64,000 nt of DNA, taken from Glycomyces harbinensis. GTDB lineage: Bacteria; Actinomycetota; Actinomycetes; Mycobacteriales; Micromonosporaceae. The DNA is taken from the NCBI RefSeq assembly GCF_900101745.1, contig NZ_FNAD01000006.1, positions 62,001 through 126,000 of the forward strand, written 5' to 3'. Shown here one piece after another: positions 38,301-47,629 of the stretch. The first letter of the stretch is position 1. Each line of letters opens with the position of its first letter. A model generated the notes under the pieces. That model did not search any database and was not told the origin of the DNA. It saw only the letters and a list, made by a program, of their open reading frames with translations. A program made the position numbers and the translations under genes.

Positions 38301-38649
38301 CCTCCACCGCTTCACCGGCCGCACCGCCGTCTTCGGCGCCATGCGCGAGGTCATGACCTGGAAGTTCCTCTACTGGGGCGGGAAGCAGCAGTCCGTCACC
38401 CACCGCCGCGGCACCCACCTGTTCGACCGCGAACTGCCCGGCGGCGCCCGCCTCATGGCCGAAATCGACCCCAGCCCCGACCTCGCCGAACCCGATCCGC
38501 AAGGGCGCCACCGCGTCCTGGCGATCTGGTTCTCGACCACCAAGAACCGCCGAAGCGACGTCCCGACCCTGCGCGGCGACGCCGTCGACCCCGTCACCGT
38601 CTCCGAGATCCTGGCCGGGCTGTCCCGCGCCACCGGACTCCTCACCTAG
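35383..38649 (+). CDS. DUF4132 (YehI/MolR-like) large protein 4
   Basis: A 1088-residue paralogue with the common layout: helical repeats, DWFDRHGPH near residue 535, the linker KPPKPGVRDD, and the C-terminal DUF4132 block with LARRLLWLGE, LAHPALLG and DYEVLQPFDQLARP (about 947). It is clearly diverged from genes 1 and 2. The ATG at 35383 follows GAAAAGAAG; an in-frame ATG at 35326 lies inside the promoter. The MoxR-type ATPase starts 9 bp after its stop, so this copy heads the operon with the ATPase, DUF5682 and VWA genes and may be the core partner, the other three being variants. Confidence 0.84.
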   Translation: MTEHVVPQEDRFDPPPEWRQLALPRRGDGFRHAYRIGVFEDLATLTERHQDVVDEVLSHELTDPALAERAREHLGGRPDPAGAAVAAIILRGAEHGISDSPAGIGKDRLVLSHAAIRESLDSWVAEHGPAFAVAAAIEDLAATSTTHRQKGHFLRPVVPMYFRNKINVWAPGDGPLAAVRALVAAADDAEHARICARAAEHRDTPLKRLAASLLVPDRADWAAEVLTEGVLPRESTLVERLTWSLVSTPAHLKLIGRKAFEPYYVSREAVAEAIAGLGRAALPVIEKSLQYKLIAGPARGELYNGLAVFPADEAMSLLLDRGAEPRAAAAAAEAASRFPARAARLTAARLPTATPLERARLAALVAASPACLTAPGLTGAERDALAALTADTGLPEAEPERLPAILVSPSWNERRKTKAPGAIEGLTAPDPVIVGRPGEHERALALEPNVIEWDDEFWGDDDHFAGYRDGLNLGDSGLAQLARKGPAIADDVAEAVRRAPWHGRALTPIRSAAAAEIAAHWLVRIKNGRSAALDWFDRHGPHAATLLVPHAFGPKAYQRTTARAGLRLVAWRHGTGAVLRAVEPHGPEAVAAVDAVLDPDLTQPLLSAPNARPWADPDHLPPVLLKDRSAVLGRRAVINLFDVLSQWAPRVPYPGVALAAAGLDRESLARFSLALAEMWISAGTPDGDLWAVEQLALFGGADAARLIEEHAPRWHARHPEWTDIALETLTALPAEDAFDPLHRLSRTAKQPKVREAAARRCAIVAERLGDAPEALADRRAPRLGLDEALTLDFGPRSFRVDVDDRLNLSVTDASGKTRAKPPKPGVRDDPALAAASQARFRGLAKDLAAEITVQSGRLEDAMHTGRVWEPAEFAGLAAHPVIGSLARRLLWLGETDTDPRCFRLAEDGSLADADDKPFELGPDARVRLAHPALLGPDLARWTEVFADYEVLQPFDQLARPAMVLTPEEAESGVLHRFTGRTAVFGAMREVMTWKFLYWGGKQQSVTHRRGTHLFDRELPGGARLMAEIDPSPDLAEPDPQGRHRVLAIWFSTTKNRRSDVPTLRGDAVDPVTVSEILAGLSRATGLLT

Positions 38650-38658
38650 AAGGCCGCC

Positions 38659-39750
38659 ATGACCGACACCGCCGCCACACCCGAACCGCGCCTCCAGCGA
38701 CCGCCCGCCGAGCGCCGCTACGCCTCAGAGCTCGCCAAGCTCGCCGCCGAGGACGACGCGCCCCGTCCGCCCGGCTGGGCCCTCAGCCTCCAGGCCGCCC
38801 GCACCTTCGTCGTCGGCGACGAGTCGCGCGGCATCGCGAAGAAGTTCGTCGGCGACCCCTCGCTCATCGACCGCGCGCTCGTGACCCTCGCGACCAACCG
38901 CGGCCTCATGCTCGTCGGCGAGCCCGGCACCGCCAAGTCGCTCCTGTCCGAGCTCATCGCCGCCGCCGTCTCCGGCGACTCCACCCTCACCATCCAGGGC
39001 GGCGCCTCCACCACCGAGGACCAGATCGCCTACTCCTGGAACTACTCCCTGCTCGTCTCCGAGGGCCCCACGCAGCGCGCACTCGTGCCCGCGCCGCTCC
39101 TGCGGGGCATGGCCGAGGGCCGCGTCGTCCGCTTCGAGGAGATCACCCGCTGCCCCCTCGAAGTCCAGGACTCCCTGCTGTCGCCCCTGTCGGACCGGGT
39201 GCTCGCCATCCCCGAACTCGAAGCCGACCCGATGGTCTTCGCCCGCGAAGGCTTCAACATCATCGCCACGGCCAACACCCGCGACCGCGGCGTCAACGAG
39301 ATGAGCGCGGCCCTCAAGCGCCGCTTCAACTTCGAGACCGTCTTCCCCATCGCCGACTTCAAGACCGAACTCGACCTGGTCGAGAACGAGGCCGCCGCCG
39401 CGCTCGCGCGCTCCGGCGTGCCCGCGCCCCCGGACCGGGACGTCCTCGAAGTGCTCGTGCGGGTCTTCCGCGACCTCCGCTCCGGCGACCAGGGCAGCGG
39501 GCGCCCGCAGGCGGTCATGTCCACCGCCGAGGCCGTGTCCGTGGCCCACGCCGTGGGCATCAAGGCCTGGTACCTGCGCGGCGGCGAGGCCGACGCGGGC
39601 GACATCGTCGACTGCATGGCCGGCGCCGCCGCCAAGGACAACGCCGACGACCTCGCGCGCCTGCGCCGCTACCTGGAGCAGAAGGCCCCCAAGCGCAAAG
39701 GCCCGCACTGGCAGTCGCTCTACCAGGCCCGGAACCTGCTGCCCGGATGA
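38659..39750 (+). CDS. MoxR-type AAA+ ATPase (YehL-like)
   Basis: A 363-residue AAA+ protein of the MoxR/RavA group. Walker A is VGEPGTAKSLL (about residues 86-96), Walker B is VVRFEEITRCPLEVQDSLL (Glu-Glu, about 156-174), sensor 1 is IIATANTRDRG (about 202), and the arginine finger region is ALKRRFNFE. MoxR ATPases remodel or activate protein complexes together with von Willebrand A partners. One is encoded two genes downstream, which supports a working ATPase-VWA pair. It overlaps the DUF5682 gene by 4 bp (ATGA). The E. coli counterpart in the same gene set is YehL, role unknown. Confidence 0.9.
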   Translation: MTDTAATPEPRLQRPPAERRYASELAKLAAEDDAPRPPGWALSLQAARTFVVGDESRGIAKKFVGDPSLIDRALVTLATNRGLMLVGEPGTAKSLLSELIAAAVSGDSTLTIQGGASTTEDQIAYSWNYSLLVSEGPTQRALVPAPLLRGMAEGRVVRFEEITRCPLEVQDSLLSPLSDRVLAIPELEADPMVFAREGFNIIATANTRDRGVNEMSAALKRRFNFETVFPIADFKTELDLVENEAAAALARSGVPAPPDRDVLEVLVRVFRDLRSGDQGSGRPQAVMSTAEAVSVAHAVGIKAWYLRGGEADAGDIVDCMAGAAAKDNADDLARLRRYLEQKAPKRKGPHWQSLYQARNLLPG

Positions 39751-42029
39751 TCGAGCGACTCCACGTCCAGGGCGTGCGGCACCACTCGCCCGCCTGCGCC
39801 CGCCTGGTCGCCGAGCGGATCGAGCGGCTGCGGCCCGCCGCGGTGCTCATCGAGGGCCCCGCGGACTTCAACGACCGGCTCGGCGAGCTGGCGCTCGAAC
39901 ACGAGCTGCCCGTCGCCATCTACTCCTACGCCAGCGCCGACCTCGCCGTCCGCCGCTCGTGGACCCCGCTGTGCGACTACTCGCCCGAGTGGATCGCGCT
40001 GAGCGAGGGCCGCCGTGTAGGCGCCGACGTCCGGTTCATCGACTTCCCGGCCTGGCACCAGTCCTTCGAGGGCGTCGAGAACCGCTACTCGGACGCCGAG
40101 CGCCGCTACGCCGAAGCGGCCGAACGGCTCTGCCGCGCCTTCTCCGTCGACAACACCGACGCGCTGTGGGACCACCTCGTCGAGATCGCCGAACCCGACG
40201 GCCTCGCCGAACGCCTGGACGAGTACTTCGACCTCGTGCGCGGCGAATCCGACGCGAGCGAGTCCGACACCGCCCGCGAGGCCTATATGGCCCAGTGGAT
40301 CCGGGCCGCGCTCGCCGAGACCGACGGCCCGGTCCTGGTGGTGTGCGGCGGCTTCCACGCCCCCGCGCTGCGCCGCCTCGCCGAGTCCGGGCCGGCCGAG
40401 GCCCCCGAGGTCCCGCTCCCCGCCGAAGGCACGGAGACCGGCGGCTTCCTGGTGCCCTACTCGTTCCGGCGCCTCGACTCGTTCGCCGGCTACCAGTCCG
40501 GGATGCCCTCGCCGGAGTACTACCAGCGGCTCTGGGAGGACGGGCCCGACGCCGCGGCCGGCGGCCTCGTCGAGCGCATCACCGCGCGCCTGCGCCGCAA
40601 GGGACTCCACGTCTCCACTTCGGACCTCATCGGCGCGCGCAGCCTCACCGACGGGCTCGCCCGCCTCCGGGGCCACTCCCGGCCCGGTCGCACCGACCTC
40701 CTCGACGGCCTCGCCAGCGCCCTCATCAGCGACGACCTCGAACAGCCGCTGCCGTGGACGAGGCGCGGAACCCTCACGGCCGGAACGCATCCGGTCGTGG
40801 TCGAGATGACCGCCGCCCTCACCGGCGAGCGCGTCGGGCGCCTCCACCCCGAGACGCCCGCCCCGCCGCTCGTGGCCGACGCCGAGGCCGAGATCGAACG
40901 CCTCGGCCTCGACCGGGACGGCACCCTCACGCTCGACCTCACCAAGCCGAAGGACCTCGCGCGCAGCCGCGTCCTGCACTGCCTGCGGCTGCTGAAGATC
41001 CCCGGAGTGCGCCGCGGCGCGGGCCCGAACGCCGGCGCCGACGTCACCGCCGAGGAGCAGTGGTCCCTGCAGCCGCACGAGGACCGCCTGCCGTCGCTCA
41101 TCGAGGCGGGCGCGCTCGGCGCGACCCTCGGCGACGCCGCCCAGACCGTGCTCGAACAGCGCGCCGACAGCGACGGCGCCCTGGACGTGCTGGCCGCCAT
41201 CCTCTTCGACGCGGCCCTGTGCGGCCGGGCCCGCCTGACCGACCGGCTCGGCCAGGCCGTCGAGTCGGCCGTCGCCGACAGCGGCGACGTCGCCGCCGTC
41301 GGCCGGGCCCTCGCGGTGGCCCTGGCGCTGTGGCGCCACGACCACCTGTTCGGCACCGCCGGGAGCGACCTGTACACCGCGGTCGTCTCGTCGGGGTGCG
41401 ACCGCATCCTGTGGCTCGTCGAGGGCTTCCACGCGCCGCCGGGACCGGCCGACCTCGGCCGGCTCGCGGCCCTGTGCGCGCTGCGGGACGCGGTGCGCCA
41501 CGCGCCCGGACTGGCGCCGCCGCCCCAGTCGGTGACCCGCGCGGCCGACCGGATCGCACTCGACCCGCAGGCCCCGCCGGACCTGCGCGGCGGCGCCCTC
41601 GGCCTCGCCTGGGCCCTCGGCGCGCCCGCCGACGCGGCGGCCGCGGCCGACGGCGCCTCGGGACCCGACCAGCTCGGCGACTGGCTCGCCGGACTGTTCT
41701 CCCTCGCCCGCGAAGAGGTCATCGCCGAGGAGGAAGGCGTCATCGGCGCCGTCGACGACCTGGTCGCCGACCTCACCGACGCCGAGTTCTTCATCGCCCT
41801 GCCCGCGATGCGCCAGGCCTTCGCGATGTTCCCCCCGCGCGAGCGGGGCCTCATCGCCCAGCGCGTGGTGGAGCTGCGCGGCGGCGGCGACGCCCGCGAC
41901 CTGACCGCGCGCCTCCACGTCGACCCGCTCACCGTCGCGGCCTCCATGGCCCTCGAATCGCGCGTCGAGGACGTCCTCGCGCGTGAGAACCTCCTCTTCC
42001 CCGTCCCCACGAGCAGAGCGGAGTCCTGA
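39747..42029 (+). CDS. DUF5682 family protein (YehM-like)
   Basis: A 760-residue protein, very near the length recalled for E. coli YehM. The N-terminal 250 residues carry GVRHHSPACARLV, LIEGPADFNDR and VVCGGFHAPALRRL. The two Gly-x-x-His motifs and the Glu recall TraB/EreA/ChaN-type metal-dependent enzymes, so a hydrolase activity is possible but unproven. The rest is helical and rich in Ala, Leu and Asp. The ATG at 39747 overlaps the ATPase stop (ATGA); its own stop overlaps the VWA start (TGATG). This tight coupling implies a fixed stoichiometric complex of ATPase, DUF5682 and VWA proteins. Confidence 0.85.
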   Translation: MIERLHVQGVRHHSPACARLVAERIERLRPAAVLIEGPADFNDRLGELALEHELPVAIYSYASADLAVRRSWTPLCDYSPEWIALSEGRRVGADVRFIDFPAWHQSFEGVENRYSDAERRYAEAAERLCRAFSVDNTDALWDHLVEIAEPDGLAERLDEYFDLVRGESDASESDTAREAYMAQWIRAALAETDGPVLVVCGGFHAPALRRLAESGPAEAPEVPLPAEGTETGGFLVPYSFRRLDSFAGYQSGMPSPEYYQRLWEDGPDAAAGGLVERITARLRRKGLHVSTSDLIGARSLTDGLARLRGHSRPGRTDLLDGLASALISDDLEQPLPWTRRGTLTAGTHPVVVEMTAALTGERVGRLHPETPAPPLVADAEAEIERLGLDRDGTLTLDLTKPKDLARSRVLHCLRLLKIPGVRRGAGPNAGADVTAEEQWSLQPHEDRLPSLIEAGALGATLGDAAQTVLEQRADSDGALDVLAAILFDAALCGRARLTDRLGQAVESAVADSGDVAAVGRALAVALALWRHDHLFGTAGSDLYTAVVSSGCDRILWLVEGFHAPPGPADLGRLAALCALRDAVRHAPGLAPPPQSVTRAADRIALDPQAPPDLRGGALGLAWALGAPADAAAAADGASGPDQLGDWLAGLFSLAREEVIAEEEGVIGAVDDLVADLTDAEFFIALPAMRQAFAMFPPRERGLIAQRVVELRGGGDARDLTARLHVDPLTVAASMALESRVEDVLARENLLFPVPTSRAES

Positions 42030-43165
42030 TGGGCGCCGACCTTGAACGCTGGCGCCTCATCCTCGGGCCCGCCGCCGAAGGCGCCACCGGCGGCCTCGGC
42101 GAGGAGAACGCCGGGCGCGACGCCGCCCTCGACTGGCTCTACGGCCGCGACGACGACCTCGGCAAGCGCGGCGTCCGCCGCGGCGGCGCGCGCTCGGGCG
42201 AACGCGGCGCCGGCGACGAGCCCTCGATCCTCACCACCGTCGACTGGCTCGACGGCATCCACCGGCTCTTCCCCAAGGAGACCATCGAGCGGCTCGAGCG
42301 CGACGCCGTGGAGCGCTACGAGATCCACGACGTGCTCACCGACCCCGAAGTGCTCGCGCGCATCGAACCGAACCCGGCCCTGCTCAAAGCGGTCCTGCGC
42401 ACCAAGCACCTGATGAACCCGCAGGTCCTCGAAGCGGCCCGCCGCATCATCGAGGAGGTGGTGCGCCAGCTGGTCGAGAAGCTCTCGGTGCAGGTCCGCA
42501 CCGTCTTCACCGGCAGCCGCAACCGCCGCCCCAGCCAGCACCGCCGCGCCCGCGACTTCGACCTCAAGCGGACCCTGCGCGCCAACCTCAAGCACTACCG
42601 GCCCGAGGACCAGCGCGTCGCGATCGAGCGGCCCCACTTCCACTCGCGCACGTCCAAACGCCTGGAGCAGTGGCAGATGGTGCTCGTGGTCGACCAGTCC
42701 GGGTCGATGGCCGGCTCGGTGATCCACTCGGCCGTCACCGCCGCCTGCCTGTACGCCCTCCCCGGCCTGAAGACCCACCTGGTCGCCTTCGACACCGCCG
42801 TGGTCGACCTGACCTCCGAAGTGGACGACCCGGTCGAACTGCTCATGAAGGTCCAGCTCGGCGGCGGCACCGACATCTCCAGCGCCGTCGAATACGCCGC
42901 CGGGCTCATCGAGAACCCCCGCCGCTCGATCGTCGCCCTCATCACCGACTTCTACGAGGGCGGCAACCCGTCCCGGCTCGTCCACACCACGAAGCAGCTG
43001 TGCCAGCAGGGAACCCAGTTCCTCGGCCTCGCCGCCCTCGACGAGGACGCCAACCCCAACTACGACCGCGAACTCGCCGGGCGCATGGCCGACGTCGGCG
43101 CCCACATCGGCGCCATGACCCCCTCCAACCTGGTCGAATTCGTAGCGGAAAGGCTCGGCACATGA
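42029..43165 (+). CDS. von Willebrand factor A domain protein (YehP-like)
   Basis: A 378-residue cytosolic protein. The N-terminal half is charged and helical; the C-terminal half is a VWA domain with an intact MIDAS metal site: DQSGSMAGS (about residue 222), the threonine in GGGTDIS (about 280) and ITDFYEGG (about 305). VWA proteins of this kind act as adaptors or targets of MoxR ATPases, and the gene is coupled to the ATPase operon through a TGATG overlap with the DUF5682 stop. No membrane anchor or signal peptide is visible, unlike BatA/BatB VWA proteins. Confidence 0.9.
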   Translation: MGADLERWRLILGPAAEGATGGLGEENAGRDAALDWLYGRDDDLGKRGVRRGGARSGERGAGDEPSILTTVDWLDGIHRLFPKETIERLERDAVERYEIHDVLTDPEVLARIEPNPALLKAVLRTKHLMNPQVLEAARRIIEEVVRQLVEKLSVQVRTVFTGSRNRRPSQHRRARDFDLKRTLRANLKHYRPEDQRVAIERPHFHSRTSKRLEQWQMVLVVDQSGSMAGSVIHSAVTAACLYALPGLKTHLVAFDTAVVDLTSEVDDPVELLMKVQLGGGTDISSAVEYAAGLIENPRRSIVALITDFYEGGNPSRLVHTTKQLCQQGTQFLGLAALDEDANPNYDRELAGRMADVGAHIGAMTPSNLVEFVAERLGT

Positions 43166-43178
43166 GGCCCGCGCCCCT

Positions 43179-43243
43179 AGGGGGTGTCTGGTGATGTCGA
43201 ACGGCCCGCATCCAGCCTCGCCCGACATCACCAGACACCCCCT
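43179..43243. repeat. 21-bp perfect inverted repeat element
   Basis: The 21-base arm at 43179-43199 (beginning AGGGGGTGTCTGG) is repeated exactly as its complement at 43223-43243 around a 23-base centre. It lies between the VWA and SWIM genes. It may be a strong transcription terminator or attenuator, or a MITE-like palindromic repeat; no T-run and no flanking target duplication were seen. Confidence 0.8.
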
Positions 43244-43279
43244 GGCCCCGCCCGCCTTCCCCGAACCGGAGTGAACACC

Positions 43280-45268
43280 GTGTCCAGAAGCGACCTCCTC
43301 GCCCTCACCGCCGACGCCCTCGCGGCGCTCGCCAACCGCGGCCTGGTCAAGCGCGCCGCCAAAGACCTCGACGCCGGCGCCGTCCCGGTCCTCGACCTCG
43401 CCGCCGACGGCGCCCTCACCGCCGCCTTCCCCGACGGCGCCACCGCGGTCCTGCCCGCCACCGGCGGCCTCGACACCGCCACCTGCACCTGCGGCGCCCC
43501 CGGCAAGTGCCGCCACCGCGTCGGCGCCGTCCTCGCCTACCAGCGCGGCGCCGCGGCCCCCGCCGACGCCGAAGCGGCCCAGGCCGACAGCGCACCGACC
43601 GACACCGCCCCGCCCGAACCGCAGGCGCTCGCCACCCCGGCCTCGATCACCGACGAGCAGCTGCGCGAAGCGCTCGGCCCGCACGCGATCAAAGCCGCCG
43701 AGCAGACCCGCCGCGCCGGCTACACCGCCCGCCTCGTCTGGCCCGACCCCGACCGGCACGCCACCGCCGAACTCCCCGCCGCCACCGTCAAGTTCCTCGT
43801 CCCCGGCGACGTCGGCTACGCCCACACCGACGCCACCGGCCCCGCCCGCGCCGCCGCCGTCGTCCTCGCCGTCTGGGCCTTCCGCGAGGGCGAAGCCGAC
43901 CGCTCCACCACCGTCAGCGTCGGCGGCACCGACCCCGAAGGCAGCCTCGCCGAAGCCCTCCACCTCACCGAGCAGGTCCTCCTGGACGGCGCCGACGGCG
44001 CCGACGCGGTCCTGCGCGCCGCCCTCCAGCGCGAGTCCAAGGCCCTCACCCGCCGCCGCGCCCACTGGCCCGCCGGCGCCGTGAACGACCTCATCGACCA
44101 GCTCCAGCGCTACGAGGACCGCTCCGCCGCCTACGACCCGCAGCGACTCGCCGCCCTCCTCACCGAGATCCCCGCCCGCGCCAACGCCGCCGGGCACCCC
44201 GGCGGCACCCCCGCCGCCCAGGTCCTCGGCAGCGAAGAGGCCGACGCGACCCCGCTGACCCTCGTCCGCCTCACCGGCCTGGGCGCCCGCATCGGCACCG
44301 ACGGCGACCGCCGCACCCTGGAGCTCTACTTCGCCCAGCCCGAGACCGGCATGGTCCTCGCCATCCAGCGCGACTGGCCCGTCCCCGCCGACCCGAAGAA
44401 CGCGGCCGAAGCCCTCACCGGCGCCGAACTCGCCGGCCGCCGCCTCGCCGGATGCAAGATCGGCGCTCTGGCGGGCGGGAACACCGTCACCGAGGCCGCC
44501 ACCCGCACCGCCGCCCGCGCGCTCAAGCTCGGCACCGGCCGCCTCGCCAAGACCCAGGTGCTCCCGCTCGGCCTCGCCTGGAACGACCTCCCGGCCTCGC
44601 TGCGCGCCACCGACCTCGACGCCCTCGCCGCCGAACTCGCCGACCGGCCGCCCTCGCTCATCAGGCCCCGCGTCGCCGCCGAGTCCCTGCGCGTCATCGC
44701 CGTCGCCTCCTGCGAACTCCTCGGCTACGACCCCGCCTCGCAGCGCCTCGAAGCGATCGTCACCGCCCCCGGCGGCGGCACCGCGCGCCTGCGCATCGAG
44801 CACCGCTCCGCCACCCCCGGCGCCCTCGAGGCCGCCGAGCGCGCCCTGACCGGCGAGCCCCTCGCCGTCGCCGGGCACGTGCGGCGCCACCGCGGCGAGC
44901 TCATCGTCGAGCCCACCGCGATCCTCACCGCCGACGGCCCCGTCGTCCCCGACCTCGCCCCCGGCGACGACAGCGCCGAGCTCGCCGCCGGCGGCGACCG
45001 GCCCGTGGGCGACCCCGTCTCGGCCGCGATCGAAGGCGCGATCACCGCCTGCGCGGACCTCGCGCATCAGGGCCTGCGCCGCTCCCGCGAGCCCTCGCGC
45101 GTCCGCGTCGAAGCCGTCGCGGCCTCGCTGCAACGCGTCGGCCTCCAAAGGGCCGCAACCGATTTCGTCCAACTGTCCAAAGCGTTGGGGGAGGACGACC
45201 AGGCCGCGAAATGCGCGGCCTGGACCGCCGCCGCCGTCCGGATCGCGGTCACCGCTGAGCTACACTGA
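43280..45268 (+). CDS. SWIM zinc-finger protein (YehQ-like)
   Basis: A 662-residue protein with an N-terminal SWIM zinc finger, CTCGAPGKCRH (C-x-C-x5-C-x-H, about residues 69-79), predicted to bind DNA or protein. The remaining 550 residues are alanine-rich and without a known domain. The GTG at 43280 is chosen because GGAG at 43268-43271 fits; the frame upstream runs through the inverted repeat. E. coli YehQ is the equivalent SWIM protein in the yeh set. The 114-bp gap with a hairpin before it suggests lower or separately controlled expression compared with the VWA gene. Confidence 0.85.
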   Translation: MSRSDLLALTADALAALANRGLVKRAAKDLDAGAVPVLDLAADGALTAAFPDGATAVLPATGGLDTATCTCGAPGKCRHRVGAVLAYQRGAAAPADAEAAQADSAPTDTAPPEPQALATPASITDEQLREALGPHAIKAAEQTRRAGYTARLVWPDPDRHATAELPAATVKFLVPGDVGYAHTDATGPARAAAVVLAVWAFREGEADRSTTVSVGGTDPEGSLAEALHLTEQVLLDGADGADAVLRAALQRESKALTRRRAHWPAGAVNDLIDQLQRYEDRSAAYDPQRLAALLTEIPARANAAGHPGGTPAAQVLGSEEADATPLTLVRLTGLGARIGTDGDRRTLELYFAQPETGMVLAIQRDWPVPADPKNAAEALTGAELAGRRLAGCKIGALAGGNTVTEAATRTAARALKLGTGRLAKTQVLPLGLAWNDLPASLRATDLDALAAELADRPPSLIRPRVAAESLRVIAVASCELLGYDPASQRLEAIVTAPGGGTARLRIEHRSATPGALEAAERALTGEPLAVAGHVRRHRGELIVEPTAILTADGPVVPDLAPGDDSAELAAGGDRPVGDPVSAAIEGAITACADLAHQGLRRSREPSRVRVEAVAASLQRVGLQRAATDFVQLSKALGEDDQAAKCAAWTAAAVRIAVTAELH

Positions 45269-45272
45269 CCGC

Positions 45273-45317
45273 CTGGGTGATCCCAGTCTCGGTGCCATCC
45301 GCGGGCCACAAGCCCGC
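45273..45317 (+). promoter_or_regulatory. Hairpins in the leader of the malic enzyme gene
   Basis: CTGGG/CCCAG (45273-45286) and GCGGGC/GCCCGC (45301-45317) are two short perfect stems in the 155-bp gap before maeB. A TACACT at 45261-45266 could be the -10. They may end the SWIM transcript or structure the leader. Confidence 0.3.
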
Positions 45318-45423
45318 GAGCCGAAACGTCGGCGCCGTCTTCTCCTGCCACTCGAATCCCGGCGGAACCATCCGTTCCGCGCCCGCTGAGTCGGCGATCA
45401 TCATCGAAGCAATGAGGCTTTCC

Positions 45424-46575
<1,152 letters not shown>

Positions 46576-46587
46576 CGAACGGACCTG

Positions 46588-46621
46588 AACGGCCCGACCG
46601 GCATCGACCGGTCGGGCCGTT
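46588..46621. terminator. Bidirectional terminator after malic enzyme
   Basis: A 14-bp perfect stem AACGGCCCGACCGG with a CATCGA loop and terminal TT lies between two convergent genes. Confidence 0.85.
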
Positions 46622-46627
46622 CTCGTG

Positions 46628-47617
46628 TCAGCTCATCGACTGCGGCGCGACCGCATCGGTCTCATCGACCGGGCCGAGCAGGTCCGCGAGGGCGACGATG
46701 ACCTCCCGCCCCTCGACCTGCCGGGCCCACTCGGGCGGCAGGGCGCCGTGCCCGTACGCGGCCCCGTAGAGGTTCCCGAGGATCGCGCCGGTCGAGTCGG
46801 AGTCGCCGCTGTGGTTGACCGAGGCGATGAGCCCGGCCCGCACGTCGTCGGTGCCGAGCAGGCAGTAGACCGCGATGGCCAGCGCCTCCTCGGCGACCCA
46901 GCCCTGGCCGAGCGGCGCGCACGTGTTCGGCGCGGGAGGGACGTTCCCGGCCAGCTCGTAGGCCTGCTGGAGCGCGTCGACGGTCTCGGAGCGGTCGAGG
47001 TCCTTGCGCAGGTGGAGCATGGTCGCCGAGACCGCCCGCTGCGGCGTTTCACCGTTCGCCAGGTGCGCCACCATCATCGCGAACGCCCCCGCGGAGGACC
47101 CGGCGGTCGGGTGTCCGTGCGTGAGCGCCGAGCACCGCTCGGCCAGCTCGAACGCCCGCTCGGGGCCGTAGCGCAGCCCGAACGGGGCCGAGCGCATGAC
47201 GGTGCCGCAGCCCTTCGAGTTGGGGTTGACGCCGGGCCTCGCGCCGTGGGCGAGCCCGGAGATGCAGGCGTTGCCCGGCGCGCGGCGAGCGTACAGCCAC
47301 GGCTGGGCCGCGAGGCCCTGGGAGGCCATGGGCGGCATGGGTTCGCGCTGGGTCTGGAGCCAGCGCAGGTACGCCTCCCGGACGGCCTCGACCTCGGCGC
47401 CGGGCTGGGCCAGCAGCAGGCCCTCGACGGTGAAGAGGGTCATCTGGGTGTCGTCGGAGATCCGGTTGTACCGCAGCTCGGTGATGCCGCCGGGTCCGTA
47501 CTCGTCTTGGATGCGGGCCCAGGATTCGAACTCGACCTGGTAGCCGAGGGCGTCCCCGACGGCGCCGCCGACCAGGCTCCCGAGAACGCGGTCTGCTCGC
47601 GTGATCGCTTCAGTCAC
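46628..47617 (-). CDS. ADP-ribosylglycohydrolase family protein
   Basis: A 329-residue DraG-type hydrolase that should remove ADP-ribose from proteins or small molecules. Motifs: SLVGGAVGDALGYQVEF (about 14-30), the metal-binding ISDDTQMTLFT (about 53-63), and the C-terminal NHSGDSDSTGAILGNLYGA (about 271-289), which together give the two-metal site. A TAGAAT -10 ends 6 bp before the GTG start, so it is leaderless. No cognate ADP-ribosyltransferase is seen nearby, so the target is unknown. Confidence 0.9.
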   Translation of the reverse strand: MTEAITRADRVLGSLVGGAVGDALGYQVEFESWARIQDEYGPGGITELRYNRISDDTQMTLFTVEGLLLAQPGAEVEAVREAYLRWLQTQREPMPPMASQGLAAQPWLYARRAPGNACISGLAHGARPGVNPNSKGCGTVMRSAPFGLRYGPERAFELAERCSALTHGHPTAGSSAGAFAMMVAHLANGETPQRAVSATMLHLRKDLDRSETVDALQQAYELAGNVPPAPNTCAPLGQGWVAEEALAIAVYCLLGTDDVRAGLIASVNHSGDSDSTGAILGNLYGAAYGHGALPPEWARQVEGREVIVALADLLGPVDETDAVAPQSMS

Positions 47618-47623
47618 GCCCGG

Positions 47624-47629
47624 ATTCTA
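47624..47629 (-). promoter_or_regulatory. -10 of the ADP-ribosylglycohydrolase gene
   Basis: TAGAAT on the minus strand with 6 bp to the GTG start, giving a leaderless message. Confidence 0.5.

Noticed and set aside
35433-39746. A continuous plus-strand frame joined to the DUF5682 gene, which would make a 2198-residue protein
   Set aside because: It overlaps DUF4132 gene 4 and the ATPase in another frame and is Arg/Pro-rich; the DUF5682 gene starts at the coupled ATG at 39747.
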